The notes under the pieces: generated by a model | The model's database searches: none | What the model was told of the DNA's origin: nothing | Seen by the model: the letters and a program-made list of their open reading frames with translations, nothing else | Position numbers and translations under genes: made by a program | In this document: one piece after another, positions 25,867 to 34,400 of the stretch | How positions within the stretch are numbered: position 1 is the first letter of the stretch | How the letters are laid out: each line of letters starts with the position of its first letter | DNA from: an alpha proteobacterium BAL199 | GTDB taxonomy: Bacteria; Pseudomonadota; Alphaproteobacteria; Thalassobaculales; Thalassobaculaceae | NCBI GenBank assembly: GCA_000171835.1 | Contig: ABHC01000019.1 | Span: 62,001-126,000, forward strand | Length of the DNA: 64,000 nt | Direction: 5' to 3'

Positions 25867-26297
25867 CGCCCAACCGCCAGAGCCGCCCGCAGCGCCGACA
25901 CCAGTGCCGCCGCCCGGTCTGCCGCCACGCCCGACCCCAGCCGCAACCGCAAATCGCCAAGCTCGATCACGATGTCCGCGGATCCTACCGCCGCTGCCCC
26001 TGCCCAATTGCCGGCGACAGCGTCCGCGACCACCTCGGCGAACAACGGCACGGCATCCCTCGCCACACCATTGCGTCGCGCCAGCCGGCGCCAGGCAAAC
26101 AGCTGCTGCGGCAACAGACCATGACGCCGAGCCACCCCGCACACCGTCTCCCCGGGACGGCAGCTCTCCGCGACGATCAGCGCCTTCACCTCGTCAGGCC
26201 AGCGCCGCCGACGGCCGCTGCCGGTGAACACCTCGAAGCGCTGCACCGGCTCCGACATAGCAATAAGCTCAGGCTTCGACATGGATCTTGCCTCCAT
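25863..26297 (-). CDS. tnpA: IS66 TnpA (Orf1)
   Basis: 144-residue accessory protein with a helix-turn-helix (VKALIVAESCRPGETVCGVA, RRHGLLPQQLFAWRR) that recognises the IS ends in this family. Appears intact and first in the tnpA-tnpB-tnpC order. The true start may be one of several internal ATGs near 26282 or 26255; the longest is given. Confidence 0.85.
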   Translation of the reverse strand: MEARSMSKPELIAMSEPVQRFEVFTGSGRRRRWPDEVKALIVAESCRPGETVCGVARRHGLLPQQLFAWRRLARRNGVARDAVPLFAEVVADAVAGNWAGAAAVGSADIVIELGDLRLRLGSGVAADRAAALVSALRAALAVGR

Positions 26298-26953
26298 GTC
26301 GGCAGACTCCGCCGGATCAGCGATCAGCGGTAGGTGGGGTCAGAACGCCGCTTACCTATGATGCGGGCAAGAAGATCAAGGGCCGCAAGCGGCATATCCT
26401 GACCGACACCGAGGGCAATCTGGTCCATGGCATAATCCACACGGCCGATATCCAGGACCGTGATGGGGCACCGCTGTTGCTCGCCGAAATCATCCACCGC
26501 TTCCCCTGGCTGCGCCATCTCTTCGCCGATGGTGGCTATGCCGGCGACAAGCTGCGCGAGGCGTTGCGCTGCATCGGCAAATGGACCATCGAGATCATCA
26601 AGCGATCCGATGTTGCCAAGGGCTTCGAGGTCCTGCCCCGCCGATGGGTCGTCGAACGAACGCTGGCCTGGCTCAGCCGCAACCGACGCCTCGCCAAGGA
26701 CTTCGAGCAAACCATCGCGTCCGCAAGCGCATGGCTCTTCGTCGCATCCGTCCAACTCTTCACCCGACGCATCGCAAGACATTGCAACAGTTCAGAGTAA
26801 TTTCGAATCAGGCTCTAAGGTAAAAAAAACACAAACGACCTATAGATTAGTCAGTTAGGCGGCTTCGCCTAGCGGTTCGTTCGGTGGCCCCGTACAATTT
26901 CCAGACGGCCCACGACGCCGTCGCCGGGGTCAGGACAGAGTAGGGGGGCGTTT

Positions 26954-27070
26954 ATGGATTGGGCGCGCATCCTGGCCTACGTGACGGGGACGGTGGACCA
27001 GGAGCTGCTGGGGCGGAACGAATATCTGGCCGCCGGCACTGCGCCAAACGTCATCCGGCCATGGAATTGA
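26954..27070 (+). pseudogene. Transposase/integrase N-terminal fragment
   Basis: 38 codons, MDWARILAYVTGTVDQELLG and RNEYLAAG. This resembles the very start of the integrase-core (rve) transposases found in many proteobacterial IS elements. The frame then becomes unrelated and stops at 27070, so only the 5' end of the gene is left beside the IS5 boundary. Confidence 0.6.
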
Positions 27071-27178
27071 TTTGCCAAGCCGAGGCCGGCCAGGGCGTTG
27101 CCGGCGCAGGACGGTCACCTGATGTCGCAGGGCGACGAGTTCGAGTTCCAGCGCGGCACGGCTGCGCACCCGGAACAA
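27070..27178 (-). pseudogene. Second transposase N-terminal fragment, opposite strand
   Basis: The minus-strand frame reads RSRAALELELVALRHQVTVL and RRQRPGRPRL, the common beginning of another class of integrase-core transposases. It lacks any catalytic region. It meets the plus-strand fragment nearly head to head, so this short stretch is a join between two IS remnants. Confidence 0.55.
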
Positions 27179-27333
27179 GAGCAGGGACCCGAGGGCGGAC
27201 AGAAGCGTAAGAATGCCGATGACGGTATGACTGCGGCGCCGGAAACTCTATGCTTTCTTAGCCTTTCGGAGTTTGAGCAAGGACAGGTGGCGGATGGAGT
27301 ATCTGTCAAACCAAAAATTTCGAAGGATTTGAC

Positions 27334-27447
27334 ATGACAAAATTCATTCGATCCGCCGCAATTGTCCTTGCCCTTACACTCGCCACATCAGAAGTGTTTG
27401 CAGCTTATGTTGGATATACAGGCCCGGGCGAGCCTTGTTCGACCGGC
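27334..27447 (+). pseudogene. Signal-peptide fragment of a small secreted protein
   Basis: About 38 codons with a good ribosome site (GAAGGATTTGAC) and a clear Sec signal (RSAAIVLALTLATSEVFAA), then YVGYTGPGEPCSTG. Beyond about 27447 the frame continues only as the antisense of the DUF2256 region, so the gene seems cut off there. The downstream in-frame stretch to 27702 is not believed. Confidence 0.4.
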
Positions 27448-27499
27448 CGTGGTGGCGGGCTCTCAACCGGGCCTGGCGTGTCCGACACATCCGCCGGCC

Positions 27500-27685
27500 T
27501 CAGGAGCGCGCAGGTCCCTGATCGTCGCGGCAACGATCCGAGCAGTAGCGCACCTGGTCCCAGACCTTCGCCCATTTCTTGCGCCAGACGAAGGGCCGCG
27601 CGCAGACGACGCAAAGCTTGCTGGGCAGGTCGCTCTTCTTGCGCATCTTCGCCAAGGCTGCATCCTTCGCTTGCATGTACCGCAC
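27500..27685 (-). CDS. DUF2256 domain protein (small cysteine-rich)
   Basis: Up to 61 residues; the core [40 protein letters not shown] matches DUF2256, with a C-x-x-C ... C-x-x-x-C zinc-ribbon-like pattern. The start could be 27685 or the internal Met 39 bases later. DUF2256 genes are very often next to FeS-type photolyase genes, as here (divergent, 64 bases apart). Function unknown. Confidence 0.82.
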   Translation of the reverse strand: MRYMQAKDAALAKMRKKSDLPSKLCVVCARPFVWRKKWAKVWDQVRYCSDRCRDDQGPARS

Positions 27686-27749
27686 CGCGCGCGCTTTCGT
27701 AAACTGAAAGCCGCCTGCGTTATACGCGCCCCCGCCACTGAATGGATCA

Positions 27750-29351
27750 ATGATGAAAAGCTTGCGTCTGGTGCTCGGCGATCAGCTCACGCATTCCCTG
27801 AGCGCGCTTGACGGCCTCGATCCCGCGCAAGACGTGGTCTTCATGGCGGAGGTCGCGCAAGAGACAACTTATGTTCCTCATCACAAACAGAAGATCGTCC
27901 TGATCCTCTCGGCCATGCGCCATTTCGCCGAGGAGCTGATCAGCGAAGGCCTGCGCCTGCATTATGTGCGGCTCGACGATCCCGCAAACACCGGCTCCTT
28001 CACCAGCGAACTTGCCCGCGCCATCGCCTTGCATCAGCCAGACAAGATCATCGCCACCGAGCCCGGCGAATGGCGGGTGGCGCAGATGATGAGCGAATGG
28101 TCCGCGCAATTTGGCATGCCTCTTGAGATCCGCGAGAACAATAGCTTCTTCTGCTCACGCGGTCGATTCGCGCGCTGGGCGGATGAGCGCAAATCCTATC
28201 GCATGGAGTTCTTTTATCGCGAGATGCGCCGCGAGACTGGGCTTCTAATGCAGGGCGACAAGCCGGAGGGCGGCGAGTGGAATTTCGATAAGGAGAACCG
28301 CAAGGCCCTGCCTGCGCGCCTTGATTCGCCAATGCGCAGGCGCTTCGAGCCCGACGCCGCAACGCGCGAGGTGATGACGCTGGTGGGTGAGCGATTCGCC
28401 CACCATTTCGGAGATCTCGATCCCTTTGGCTGGGCCGTGACGCGGGCTGATGCGCTTGAGGCGCTGGAGCATTTCATCAGTGTCTGCCTGCCGCTTTATG
28501 GCGATTATCAGGACGCCATGAAGGTGGGTGAGCCATTTCTCTATCACTCCATCATTTCGCCCTATCTCAACTGCGGGCTTTTGACCGCACGCGAAGTCTG
28601 CGTGGCCGCCGAACGCGCCTTTCGCGCGGGCCATGCGCCGCTGAACGCCGTGGAGGGTTTCATCCGGCAGATCCTGGGTTGGCGGGAATATGTGCGCGGC
28701 ATCTACTGGCGCCATATGCCGAACTATGCCGACACCAACGCGCTTTACGCCCAGCGCCCCCTGACCGAGTTTTTCTGGAGCGGCGACACCCGCATGAATT
28801 GCGTGGCGCAGGTGGTCGGCGAAACGCGCAGGAACGCCTATGCCCATCACATCCAGCGCCTGATGATCACGGGCAATTTTGCTTTGCTGGCGGGCCTTGA
28901 GCCGCGCGCGGTGGAGGAATGGTATCTCGCCGTGTATATAGACGCCTTCGATTGGGTGGAGCTGCCCAACACCCACGGCATGGTGCTTTTCGCCGATGGG
29001 GGCATGCTGGCTTCCAAACCCTATGCTGCCTCAGGCGCTTATATCAATCGCATGTCCGACTATTGCGGCTCCTGCGCCTATGACGTGAAAGAAAAGAGCG
29101 GCGAGAAGGCCTGTCCCTTCAACATTCTTTATTGGCATTTCCTCATCGAGAATCACGCGCGCCTCGCAGGCAATCCGCGCATGGCCATGCCCTATCGCAC
29201 CCTCGAGAAAATGAGCGCGGAGCGACGGGCGCAGATCACGCAGGAGGCGCTAGCTTTTCTCGATGGCGGTGACAAGCGGCAAGCGGCAAGGGGCGAGCCA
29301 ATTCGCGCTCAAACTGTGACGCCTCACCAGGGAATCGCAATGCCCAAATGA
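27750..29351 (+). CDS. Cryptochrome/photolyase family protein, FeS bacterial type (PhrB-like)
   Basis: 533-residue flavoprotein, probably a (6-4) photolyase of the FeS-BCP group that repairs UV damage using blue light. N-terminal Rossmann domain ([20 protein letters not shown]), then the long helical FAD domain ([60 protein letters not shown]). The cluster-binding cysteines are visible in [22 protein letters not shown] plus an upstream Cys (TRMNC). Length fits the group. It begins a light/oxidative-stress cluster and overlaps the convergent SDR gene by 28 bases at its 3' end. Confidence 0.93.
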   Translation: MMKSLRLVLGDQLTHSLSALDGLDPAQDVVFMAEVAQETTYVPHHKQKIVLILSAMRHFAEELISEGLRLHYVRLDDPANTGSFTSELARAIALHQPDKIIATEPGEWRVAQMMSEWSAQFGMPLEIRENNSFFCSRGRFARWADERKSYRMEFFYREMRRETGLLMQGDKPEGGEWNFDKENRKALPARLDSPMRRRFEPDAATREVMTLVGERFAHHFGDLDPFGWAVTRADALEALEHFISVCLPLYGDYQDAMKVGEPFLYHSIISPYLNCGLLTAREVCVAAERAFRAGHAPLNAVEGFIRQILGWREYVRGIYWRHMPNYADTNALYAQRPLTEFFWSGDTRMNCVAQVVGETRRNAYAHHIQRLMITGNFALLAGLEPRAVEEWYLAVYIDAFDWVELPNTHGMVLFADGGMLASKPYAASGAYINRMSDYCGSCAYDVKEKSGEKACPFNILYWHFLIENHARLAGNPRMAMPYRTLEKMSAERRAQITQEALAFLDGGDKRQAARGEPIRAQTVTPHQGIAMPK

Positions 29352-30049
29352 TCGAAGAAGACGCCGGATTGATCTGGGCTTAAATCATCGATCACCCCAA
29401 GCAATCGCGCAGCTGACGTCTGCGGCGTCTGCACCTCCAGCCCATCCTTGCTGAAGGGCGAGGACAGGGCCGTGCGCACCGTGCCCGGATGCAGCGCCAC
29501 GCATAAAGCCGCAGGCCTGCGGCGCTTCAATTCGATAGCCGCCGTGCGCACAAGCTGATTCAGCGCGGCCTTTGAAGCGCGATAGCCATACCAGCCGCCC
29601 AGATGATTATCGCCAATGCTGCCCACCCGCGCCGATAGCGTGGCGAAGACCGCCTTGCCTTGGGGCGCCAGCGCGGGCAGCGCATGCTTCATCAAAAGGG
29701 CCGGACCGATGGCGTTGAGCGCGAAGGCGCGGGCGAGCTTGGCGGCGTCAAGGTCCCGCCAGGTCTTTTCGGGGCCCTGCGCATCGTCATGCAGAAATCC
29801 TGTGGCGTCGATGACGAGGCGTAACTCGCCAAGCGCCGCGACGGAGGCGACCGCATGGGCGATGCTCGCTTCGTCCGTAAGATCGAAGGAAGGTGCGCTG
29901 CGTCGGCTGAGTGCCACCACCGCAGCAAAATGATCGCTCGCGCGCAGATGCTCCACCAGCGCCGCGCCAACGCCGCCGCTGGCGCCGAAGACCACCGCGA
30001 CGCCGCCCCGCGGGAGAGAAGACATCTGCACCGGCACAAGCTCGTTCAT
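29324..30049 (-). CDS. Short-chain dehydrogenase/reductase
   Basis: 241-residue NAD(P)-binding SDR: glycine motif VVFGASGGVGAALVEHL, catalytic Ser region VFATLSARVGSIGDN and YGYRASKAALNQL (Y-x-x-x-K), then LHPGTVRTALSSPF. The start at 30049 forms an ATGA overlap with the upstream DCC-protein gene, so the two are translationally coupled; a longer frame to 30187 overlaps that gene and is rejected. This CsgA-like SDR type commonly accompanies photolyase genes. Substrate unknown. Confidence 0.88.
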   Translation of the reverse strand: MNELVPVQMSSLPRGGVAVVFGASGGVGAALVEHLRASDHFAAVVALSRRSAPSFDLTDEASIAHAVASVAALGELRLVIDATGFLHDDAQGPEKTWRDLDAAKLARAFALNAIGPALLMKHALPALAPQGKAVFATLSARVGSIGDNHLGGWYGYRASKAALNQLVRTAAIELKRRRPAALCVALHPGTVRTALSSPFSKDGLEVQTPQTSAARLLGVIDDLSPDQSGVFFDHLGIAIPW

Positions 30050-30423
30050 GACTTCAGTTTCCCGAAGGCCTTCGACAGATAAGGCCGGATGGGCAAGAAC
30101 AGGCGATAGCCGACTTCCAGCAGAGGCGTCACGGCCGGCAAGCCAGCGAGCCGCGCTGCCCAGCGCCATCTGGGCAAACGAGTCCAAACCTCGACGAATG
30201 CGGCCGCGCCGGAAAGAACACGCCCATCGCTTGCGCGAACATGGAAGCGCTTCATTGCGCGCTCTTGGGTAATTCCCTCCGGAGGTATGCCGCCGGGTTC
30301 AGAAATGTCTACAAAACAAAGGGCGCTGTATTGATCCTTGCGCTGATAGTATCCGATCTCTGCCCGACACAGGGGACAGGAGCCATCAAAATACACCGTC
30401 GATTTAGGAAGCTGTGACTCCAT
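30046..30423 (-). CDS. DCC family (DUF393) thiol-disulfide oxidoreductase-like protein
   Basis: 125 residues with the signature STVYFDGSCPLCRAEIGYYQ (D-x-x-C-x-x-C) of the DUF393/YuxK group, followed by FHVRASDGRVLSGAAAFVEV and WTRLPRWRWAARLAGLP. The start at 30423 (MESQLPK) is preferred over 30444. Predicted redox-active thioredoxin-like fold; the partner is unknown. Coupled to the following SDR gene, 24 bases downstream of the NAD(P)-binding gene, all in one minus-strand run. Confidence 0.85.
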   Translation of the reverse strand: MESQLPKSTVYFDGSCPLCRAEIGYYQRKDQYSALCFVDISEPGGIPPEGITQERAMKRFHVRASDGRVLSGAAAFVEVWTRLPRWRWAARLAGLPAVTPLLEVGYRLFLPIRPYLSKAFGKLKS

Positions 30424-30447
30424 GCTGATCTCCTGAAATTCCAATCG

Positions 30448-31080
30448 TCAGTTGATCAGCACCGGGTTTTTATCAATATATGCCTGATCCCCGATCTGTC
30501 GAACAAGGAACTCGGCGACGTCGGCACGAGAGATAATTCCATTGCGCCACTGAGAGGCCTCGGCAAGAATCCGGTAGCGGCCGGTCCGCGGTCCACTGGT
30601 CAGAACTCCAGGCCTCGCGATCGTCCAATCAAGTTCGCTTTCCTTGATCAATTTCTCTTGCAAACTCTTATCGTCATAAGCGCGGCCGAATACGATCTGG
30701 AACGGCAACCGCTGAAGGCAGCTGATGCTGGCGCGGCTATCGCCAGCGCCAAAACCGGTCACACAGATCAAACGTTTGACACCCTGGCTTCTCATCGCGG
30801 CGATCAGCACTTGGGTCGCGTCCGAAAATAGGTGAACAGGCCGGAACAAATCCCCTAAACCAACGCCGAGGGTCTGGATCACGACGTCCACCCCGACAAG
30901 AGCCGCCTCTACGTCCTCAGCCTTCAACGCGTCACCCCGCATCTTCTCGAGGCTGGGATTTGAGACCGCAATTGCGGTAGCGGATCGAGCCAAGGCGCGC
31001 ACATTATGACCGGCCTCAAGGGCTTGGCGGGTCGTTTCCAATCCGATCCCTTTGCTGGCGCCGACAATCAATACACGCAT
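30448..31080 (-). CDS. NAD(P)H-binding (NmrA/SDR-atypical) protein
   Basis: 210-residue Rossmann protein (MRVLIVGASKGIGLETTRQA, ALVGVDVVIQTLGVGLGD, LICVTGFGAGDSRASISCL, WTIARPGVLTSGPRTGRYRI). It lacks the Y-x-x-x-K pair of classical SDRs and resembles the NAD(P)H-binding proteins that act as epimerase-like enzymes or redox sensors. First gene of the SDR-DCC-NAD(P) set on this strand. Confidence 0.85.
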   Translation of the reverse strand: MRVLIVGASKGIGLETTRQALEAGHNVRALARSATAIAVSNPSLEKMRGDALKAEDVEAALVGVDVVIQTLGVGLGDLFRPVHLFSDATQVLIAAMRSQGVKRLICVTGFGAGDSRASISCLQRLPFQIVFGRAYDDKSLQEKLIKESELDWTIARPGVLTSGPRTGRYRILAEASQWRNGIISRADVAEFLVRQIGDQAYIDKNPVLIN

Positions 31081-31224
31081 GATATACCCGTTATCTTGGA
31101 GTCAATGGAACCACCTCGACTAAAGCCTGGGTAGCGTTGCAGCTGTCAATCATGGCGATCGACCGGCTCGCCCGTCCGGGCCACATGCTATCGACGGATG
31201 GTTGATGTCCATCGGGGCTACCTT

Positions 31225-31623
31225 TCAGATAACCGACCCCTCGCGCTGGATGGCAACCCAGGCGGTTATTTTCTTGCCAACTCTGATCGGCAGCACCCGC
31301 CAGTACATGATGAAGGGGGTGCCATCTTTCTTGTAGTTGATCGCCTTGCCTTCAAATTTGCCACCCGACTTTAGCGCGTCGGAGAGCCTGGCGATCACTT
31401 TGGAATCCGTTCCTGGCCCTTGAAGAATACGCGGCGTCTTGCCAATGATTTCGGACGTATCGTGTCCCGTTAGCTTCTTGAATGACTTGTTAGCGTAGAT
31501 GATCTTGCCTTCCACCGATGCATCCGTGATCAACACAGAGTCAAAACTGTTCTCTGCCAAAACCTGGAGCAGGGCCAACCCACCATCAGCTCCATCCATC
31601 AGTTTCTCAAACGTTGCGGACAT
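31225..31623 (-). CDS. PAS domain protein, LOV-like without the flavin cysteine
   Basis: 132 residues forming essentially one PAS domain (SFDSVLITDASVEGKIIYAN, KSFKKLTGHDTSEIIGK, INYKKDGTPFIMYWRVLPIR). The fold follows LOV photoreceptors, but the GXNCRFLQ motif reads GKTPRILQGPGTDSKV, so the Cys that bonds flavin is absent. No output domain. The start at 31623 has a good GGAG site. Next to a photolyase it might be a sensor of redox or light, but ligand binding cannot be told. Confidence 0.8.
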   Translation of the reverse strand: MSATFEKLMDGADGGLALLQVLAENSFDSVLITDASVEGKIIYANKSFKKLTGHDTSEIIGKTPRILQGPGTDSKVIARLSDALKSGGKFEGKAINYKKDGTPFIMYWRVLPIRVGKKITAWVAIQREGSVI

Positions 31624-31683
31624 TATGGATTCTCCATGATTAAGACGCACCACCTGCGACCGATCCGGTCAGTGACGGGACGA

Positions 31684-32010
31684 TCATTGCTTGTTGGGTT
31701 GATCTTTGGAACTTTCCGGCTCTTGCTGGGTAGAACTACGGACAAAAATATCAGGCTTCGCGGTAGCTGCCGTCCACGTCGCTACCGTGATAGCTGCGGC
31801 CGCTATCAGAACGGTATGACCGATCACGCTGACCGCCATAAATGTGTAGCTTCCAGCAGCCGCCGCAAAGGCAACGGCCCACATCAATCCCAGCAGCTGC
31901 AAAATATAATGCCGAACGGCGACATCAGGAATGTGACGAAGCGGACTTACTTCGTGGTTGAACACAAAATCCCAACAAAAAACAACGCTTTTCCTTAGCT
32001 GCGTAAGCAT
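31684..32010 (-). CDS. Small membrane protein of unknown function
   Basis: 108 residues with an amphipathic start (FNHEVSPLRHIPDVAVRHYI) and two transmembrane helices (LLGLMWAVAFAAAAGSYTFM, VIGHTVLIAAAAITVATWT), ending in a charged tail. Similar proteins seem to occur beside stress genes in alphaproteobacteria, but no family name is certain. It is upstream of the PAS gene on the same strand and ends the cluster before IS1182. Confidence 0.6.
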   Translation of the reverse strand: MLTQLRKSVVFCWDFVFNHEVSPLRHIPDVAVRHYILQLLGLMWAVAFAAAAGSYTFMAVSVIGHTVLIAAAAITVATWTAATAKPDIFVRSSTQQEPESSKDQPNKQ

Positions 32011-32074
32011 GGCTGATTATCTTTCTATTCGTTTTTTGCCATTAGCCGATAAAGCTCGCTTTAACGGCCGCAGA

Positions 32075-33651
32075 GAGCCTGTTGCTGAATGAGTCTGGCT
32101 TGACGGCATGAAGCAGCTATCCGGTGATTTTGCCCTCAGACGGCATTTTTCTTGTCCAATTGCTTCAGTTCAAGAGCCATTTTCCACCCTTTCTTCCTCT
32201 GCGGACGGACTCCGAGTGTAGTTTTTTGATGTTGTGGGCGGCGCAGTGCAGGTTCCATTCACCCTGGGTCTCCTGCTCCCCGCGCATCATGAATCCGTCT
32301 GCGCCCTGGGTCTCCTTCATTTGCCCGAACACCGGTTCCACGGTCTGGCCGCGCAGCCGGTAAAGTTTTCGGCCCCGTTGGGTCAGGAGCTTACGCTCCA
32401 TCTGGTCACGGGCACTCATGTCCCTGGGTATACGGCCCCGGGGTGGTGGAGCATCACGCATCGCCTTGCGCTGCTTCCAATCCTTAGTGGTGGCGATCAG
32501 GTATTCGCATTCCGCTGTTTCCGTGGCCGCGTTCTCGTCAGACCAATAGCCCGCGTCAAACAGGCCAACCCCCAGCACCGCCTCGTCGCCGGTCACCGCC
32601 TCCATCATCGTCAGGGTCCGGGCAATCATCGGGGCCAGTTGGCGAACGTCGTTGGCCTGGTTCGTCACATCGGTGGCGAGGATGATCTGGTCCGCCGTCA
32701 CCACCGCCTGGGCATTGTACCCCTGGAGATATCCCTTGCGGCTCTTCATGATCCGGCTGTCCGGGTCGCTCACGTTGGCCTTGGCCTCTTCCTTGACAAC
32801 CGCCTCGGCTGTCTTCGGCTTCCGCCCGCGTTTGGCTTTTCCGTTCGCCTTTTCCTCGGCAATCCGGGCGTTGATCTTCTCCTGCTGCTCGACCCGTTGA
32901 TGGTCGGCTTCGCGCAAGAGACGTTCATGACAGGAGCGAAGACGGGACAGCCGATCTGACGGCTTCCTCAGCCCGACGGGAACATCGTCACCTCGGCCCT
33001 CCCCGAACATCCCGTCCTCGGCGGCATCGATCGCCTCGGCCTCCGACAGCATGGCGGCAACCTCCGCCTCCAGGGACTTCGAGGTCTGGTTCGCCGCAAG
33101 CGACGCATTTGCCTTCACCTTGGTCCCATCCAGCGCCACCACGCCCAACCGCACCAGCCCCGCCGCATGACACAGCTTCAGGACCTCCACGAACAGGGTC
33201 TCCAGGTCGCCCCGGTGCCGCTTGCGGAACCGCGCTATCACGCTGTGGTCGGGAACCTCGGCGCACACGATCGTCCGAAACCCAGCATCCCGCACGCACA
33301 GGCGCTCGATCTTGCGGCTTGAGCGTTGCCCGTTCGCATACGCATAAACAAGGAGACTAACCATCATCCTCGGCGCGAACGGTGGCGCTCCCGACCCACG
33401 CTTCCGGTAGTGCGTCTCGAATGCCGATAGATCCATCAAACCCACGGCATCCAGAAGAAGGTGCACGAGGTCTGTGTCCGGAACCCAATCCGCCATGTCC
33501 ACCGGCAGAAGAAACCGCTGCCTACGATCTGGTTCTCGGTAAAAATTTGCCATCTCCCCCCCCTTCAAATTGCCTCTCCCAACGGAATCAGGACCCCGTC
33601 AGTGGGTCAAGCGGAGATCGTCGGTGGAACCGGTGATTCTGCAACAGCCTC
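32075..33651 (-). mobile_element. IS1182-family element, copy 1
   Basis: 1577 bases, ends GAGCCTGTTGC and GCAACAGCCTC (11-base inverted repeat, one mismatch), flanked by the 4-base duplication CAGA (32071-32074 and 33652-33655). Identical, as far as I can read, to copy 2 at 48257-49833 (offset exactly 16182). Confidence 0.95.
32165..33553 (-). CDS. IS1182 family transposase
   Basis: 462 residues from the start at 33553 (MANFYREPDRRQRFLLPVDM). N-terminal DUF772-type domain (RMMVSLLVYAYANGQRSSRK), catalytic Asp in VVALDGTKVKANASLAANQ, second region VGLFDAGYWSDENA and C-terminal GQTVEPVFGQMKETQG with the Glu. Complete and identical to copy 2, so probably active recently. A frame extension to 33568 lacks a better start. 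Confidence 0.95.
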   Translation of the reverse strand: MANFYREPDRRQRFLLPVDMADWVPDTDLVHLLLDAVGLMDLSAFETHYRKRGSGAPPFAPRMMVSLLVYAYANGQRSSRKIERLCVRDAGFRTIVCAEVPDHSVIARFRKRHRGDLETLFVEVLKLCHAAGLVRLGVVALDGTKVKANASLAANQTSKSLEAEVAAMLSEAEAIDAAEDGMFGEGRGDDVPVGLRKPSDRLSRLRSCHERLLREADHQRVEQQEKINARIAEEKANGKAKRGRKPKTAEAVVKEEAKANVSDPDSRIMKSRKGYLQGYNAQAVVTADQIILATDVTNQANDVRQLAPMIARTLTMMEAVTGDEAVLGVGLFDAGYWSDENAATETAECEYLIATTKDWKQRKAMRDAPPPRGRIPRDMSARDQMERKLLTQRGRKLYRLRGQTVEPVFGQMKETQGADGFMMRGEQETQGEWNLHCAAHNIKKLHSESVRRGRKGGKWLLN

Positions 33652-33655
33652 CAGA

Positions 33656-34400
33656 GTGGACTGCAATTAGAAATATGGGACTATTTTCGATTCGCGTAAA
33701 GTGACCTATGGATTAGTTGCCTTGCCCCCACTCGGTGGTTCGGGGGAATTGGATGCACACGGCGGGTCAGTGGATCTTCGTGACCGACAACCTTTCGCGG
33801 GGTGAGAGGCTGCTCCCAGAGACCCTTGGATTTCAGGTCCTTTCCCTCCGCCAATCTCCTGTTGCGAACTGCCGCAACCCCTCCCGCGAAGCCGAATTTC
33901 TTCCAAGTTTCAAAGGGGTTTGGCCAGACCGACCGAACCTCAGAGACTGGCGGAGCAGCGATATTCGGTCTCTGAACTGCCACCCGTCTCGTTCCGACCG
34001 AACCTCTCCCATTTTGGTTCGGTTGGACAAAATTACTTATTCTCAATCAGTTATCGGCCATGCCCAGCCGAACCTTCCGCCGACGATCCCTCGGCTGCCA
34101 TCCGGGACCAGAGAACGCGCGGTAGGCGTAGCCTAACGACAAGGTACGTGGCGAACAGTATTGTCGCGGCCTCCAGTTGCCGGGAAGGGACGCTGCGGCT
34201 GTCACCGACTCGCCGACCGACGCTTTACTGTCGCGATGGATTCTGACTTGAACCAGCGCCTTGACCGTCCCAGCGCCACGCCAGACGACCTCACTGAGGC
34301 CGAACGTCTGCTGCTGCACCTTAAATACCTCCTCCTCTAGGGCCGCAGGTCAGGCGGCTTGCGTTTGCGTGGCGGCTTGGGTTCCTCCATCCCTGGAGTT
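33656..34400. other. Intergenic region with repeats and one possible mini-gene
   Basis: No convincing large gene in 745 bases. Direct repeats of CCGACCGAACCTC occur at 33929 and 33994; the second pairs with GGTTCGGTTGG at 34016 to form an 11-base stem with one mismatch. CAGAGAC/GTCTCTG forms a smaller inverted repeat around 33940-33975. A 34-codon frame at 34236-34340 (MDSDLNQRLDRPSATPDDLT, then EAERLLLHLKYLLL) could encode a small protein but has no support besides its charge pattern. Confidence 0.5.

Larger units (their letters stand above)
23882..26355 (-). mobile_element. IS66-family element inserted in IS5 copy 2
   Basis: 2474 bases with ends GTAAGCGGTGTTCTG (left) and the reverse complement GTAAGCGGCGTTCTG (right). 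An 8-base target duplication CTATGATG is present at 23874-23881 and 26356-26363, as expected for IS66. It holds the usual tnpA, tnpB and tnpC, all on the minus strand, but tnpB and tnpC each contain an apparent frameshift. Confidence 0.93.
23482..26800 (+). pseudogene. IS5 transposase gene interrupted by IS66
   Basis: The first 133 codons (23482-23881, ending SGGPRGYDG) and the last ~146 (from 26364, AGKKIKGRKRHILTD to RHCNSSE) match copy 1 almost perfectly. The 2.5-kb IS66 lies between GGPRGYD and AGKK, separating the first catalytic Asp from the second Asp and Glu. Neither half can work alone. Confidence 0.92.
23380..26815 (+). mobile_element. IS5-family element, copy 2, split by an IS66 element
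   Basis: Same ends as copy 1 (GAGCCTGATCCGAAATTA at 23380, TAATTTCGAATCAGGCTC ending 26815), inserted in opposite orientation, with TA on both flanks. Removing the IS66 at 23882-26355 and one 8-base duplicate restores an element of the same length and a full transposase frame. Confidence 0.9.

Noticed and set aside
18842-26817. IS5 composite transposon proven by matching outer duplications
   Set aside because: The outer flanks differ (ATA left, TAA right), so composite transposition cannot be claimed.
33820-33885. tRNA-like 3' end (GGATTTCAGGTCC...CCTCCGCCA)
   Set aside because: It resembles the end of a tRNA-Ser, but T-arm and acceptor pairing are poor and no anticodon arm could be found.
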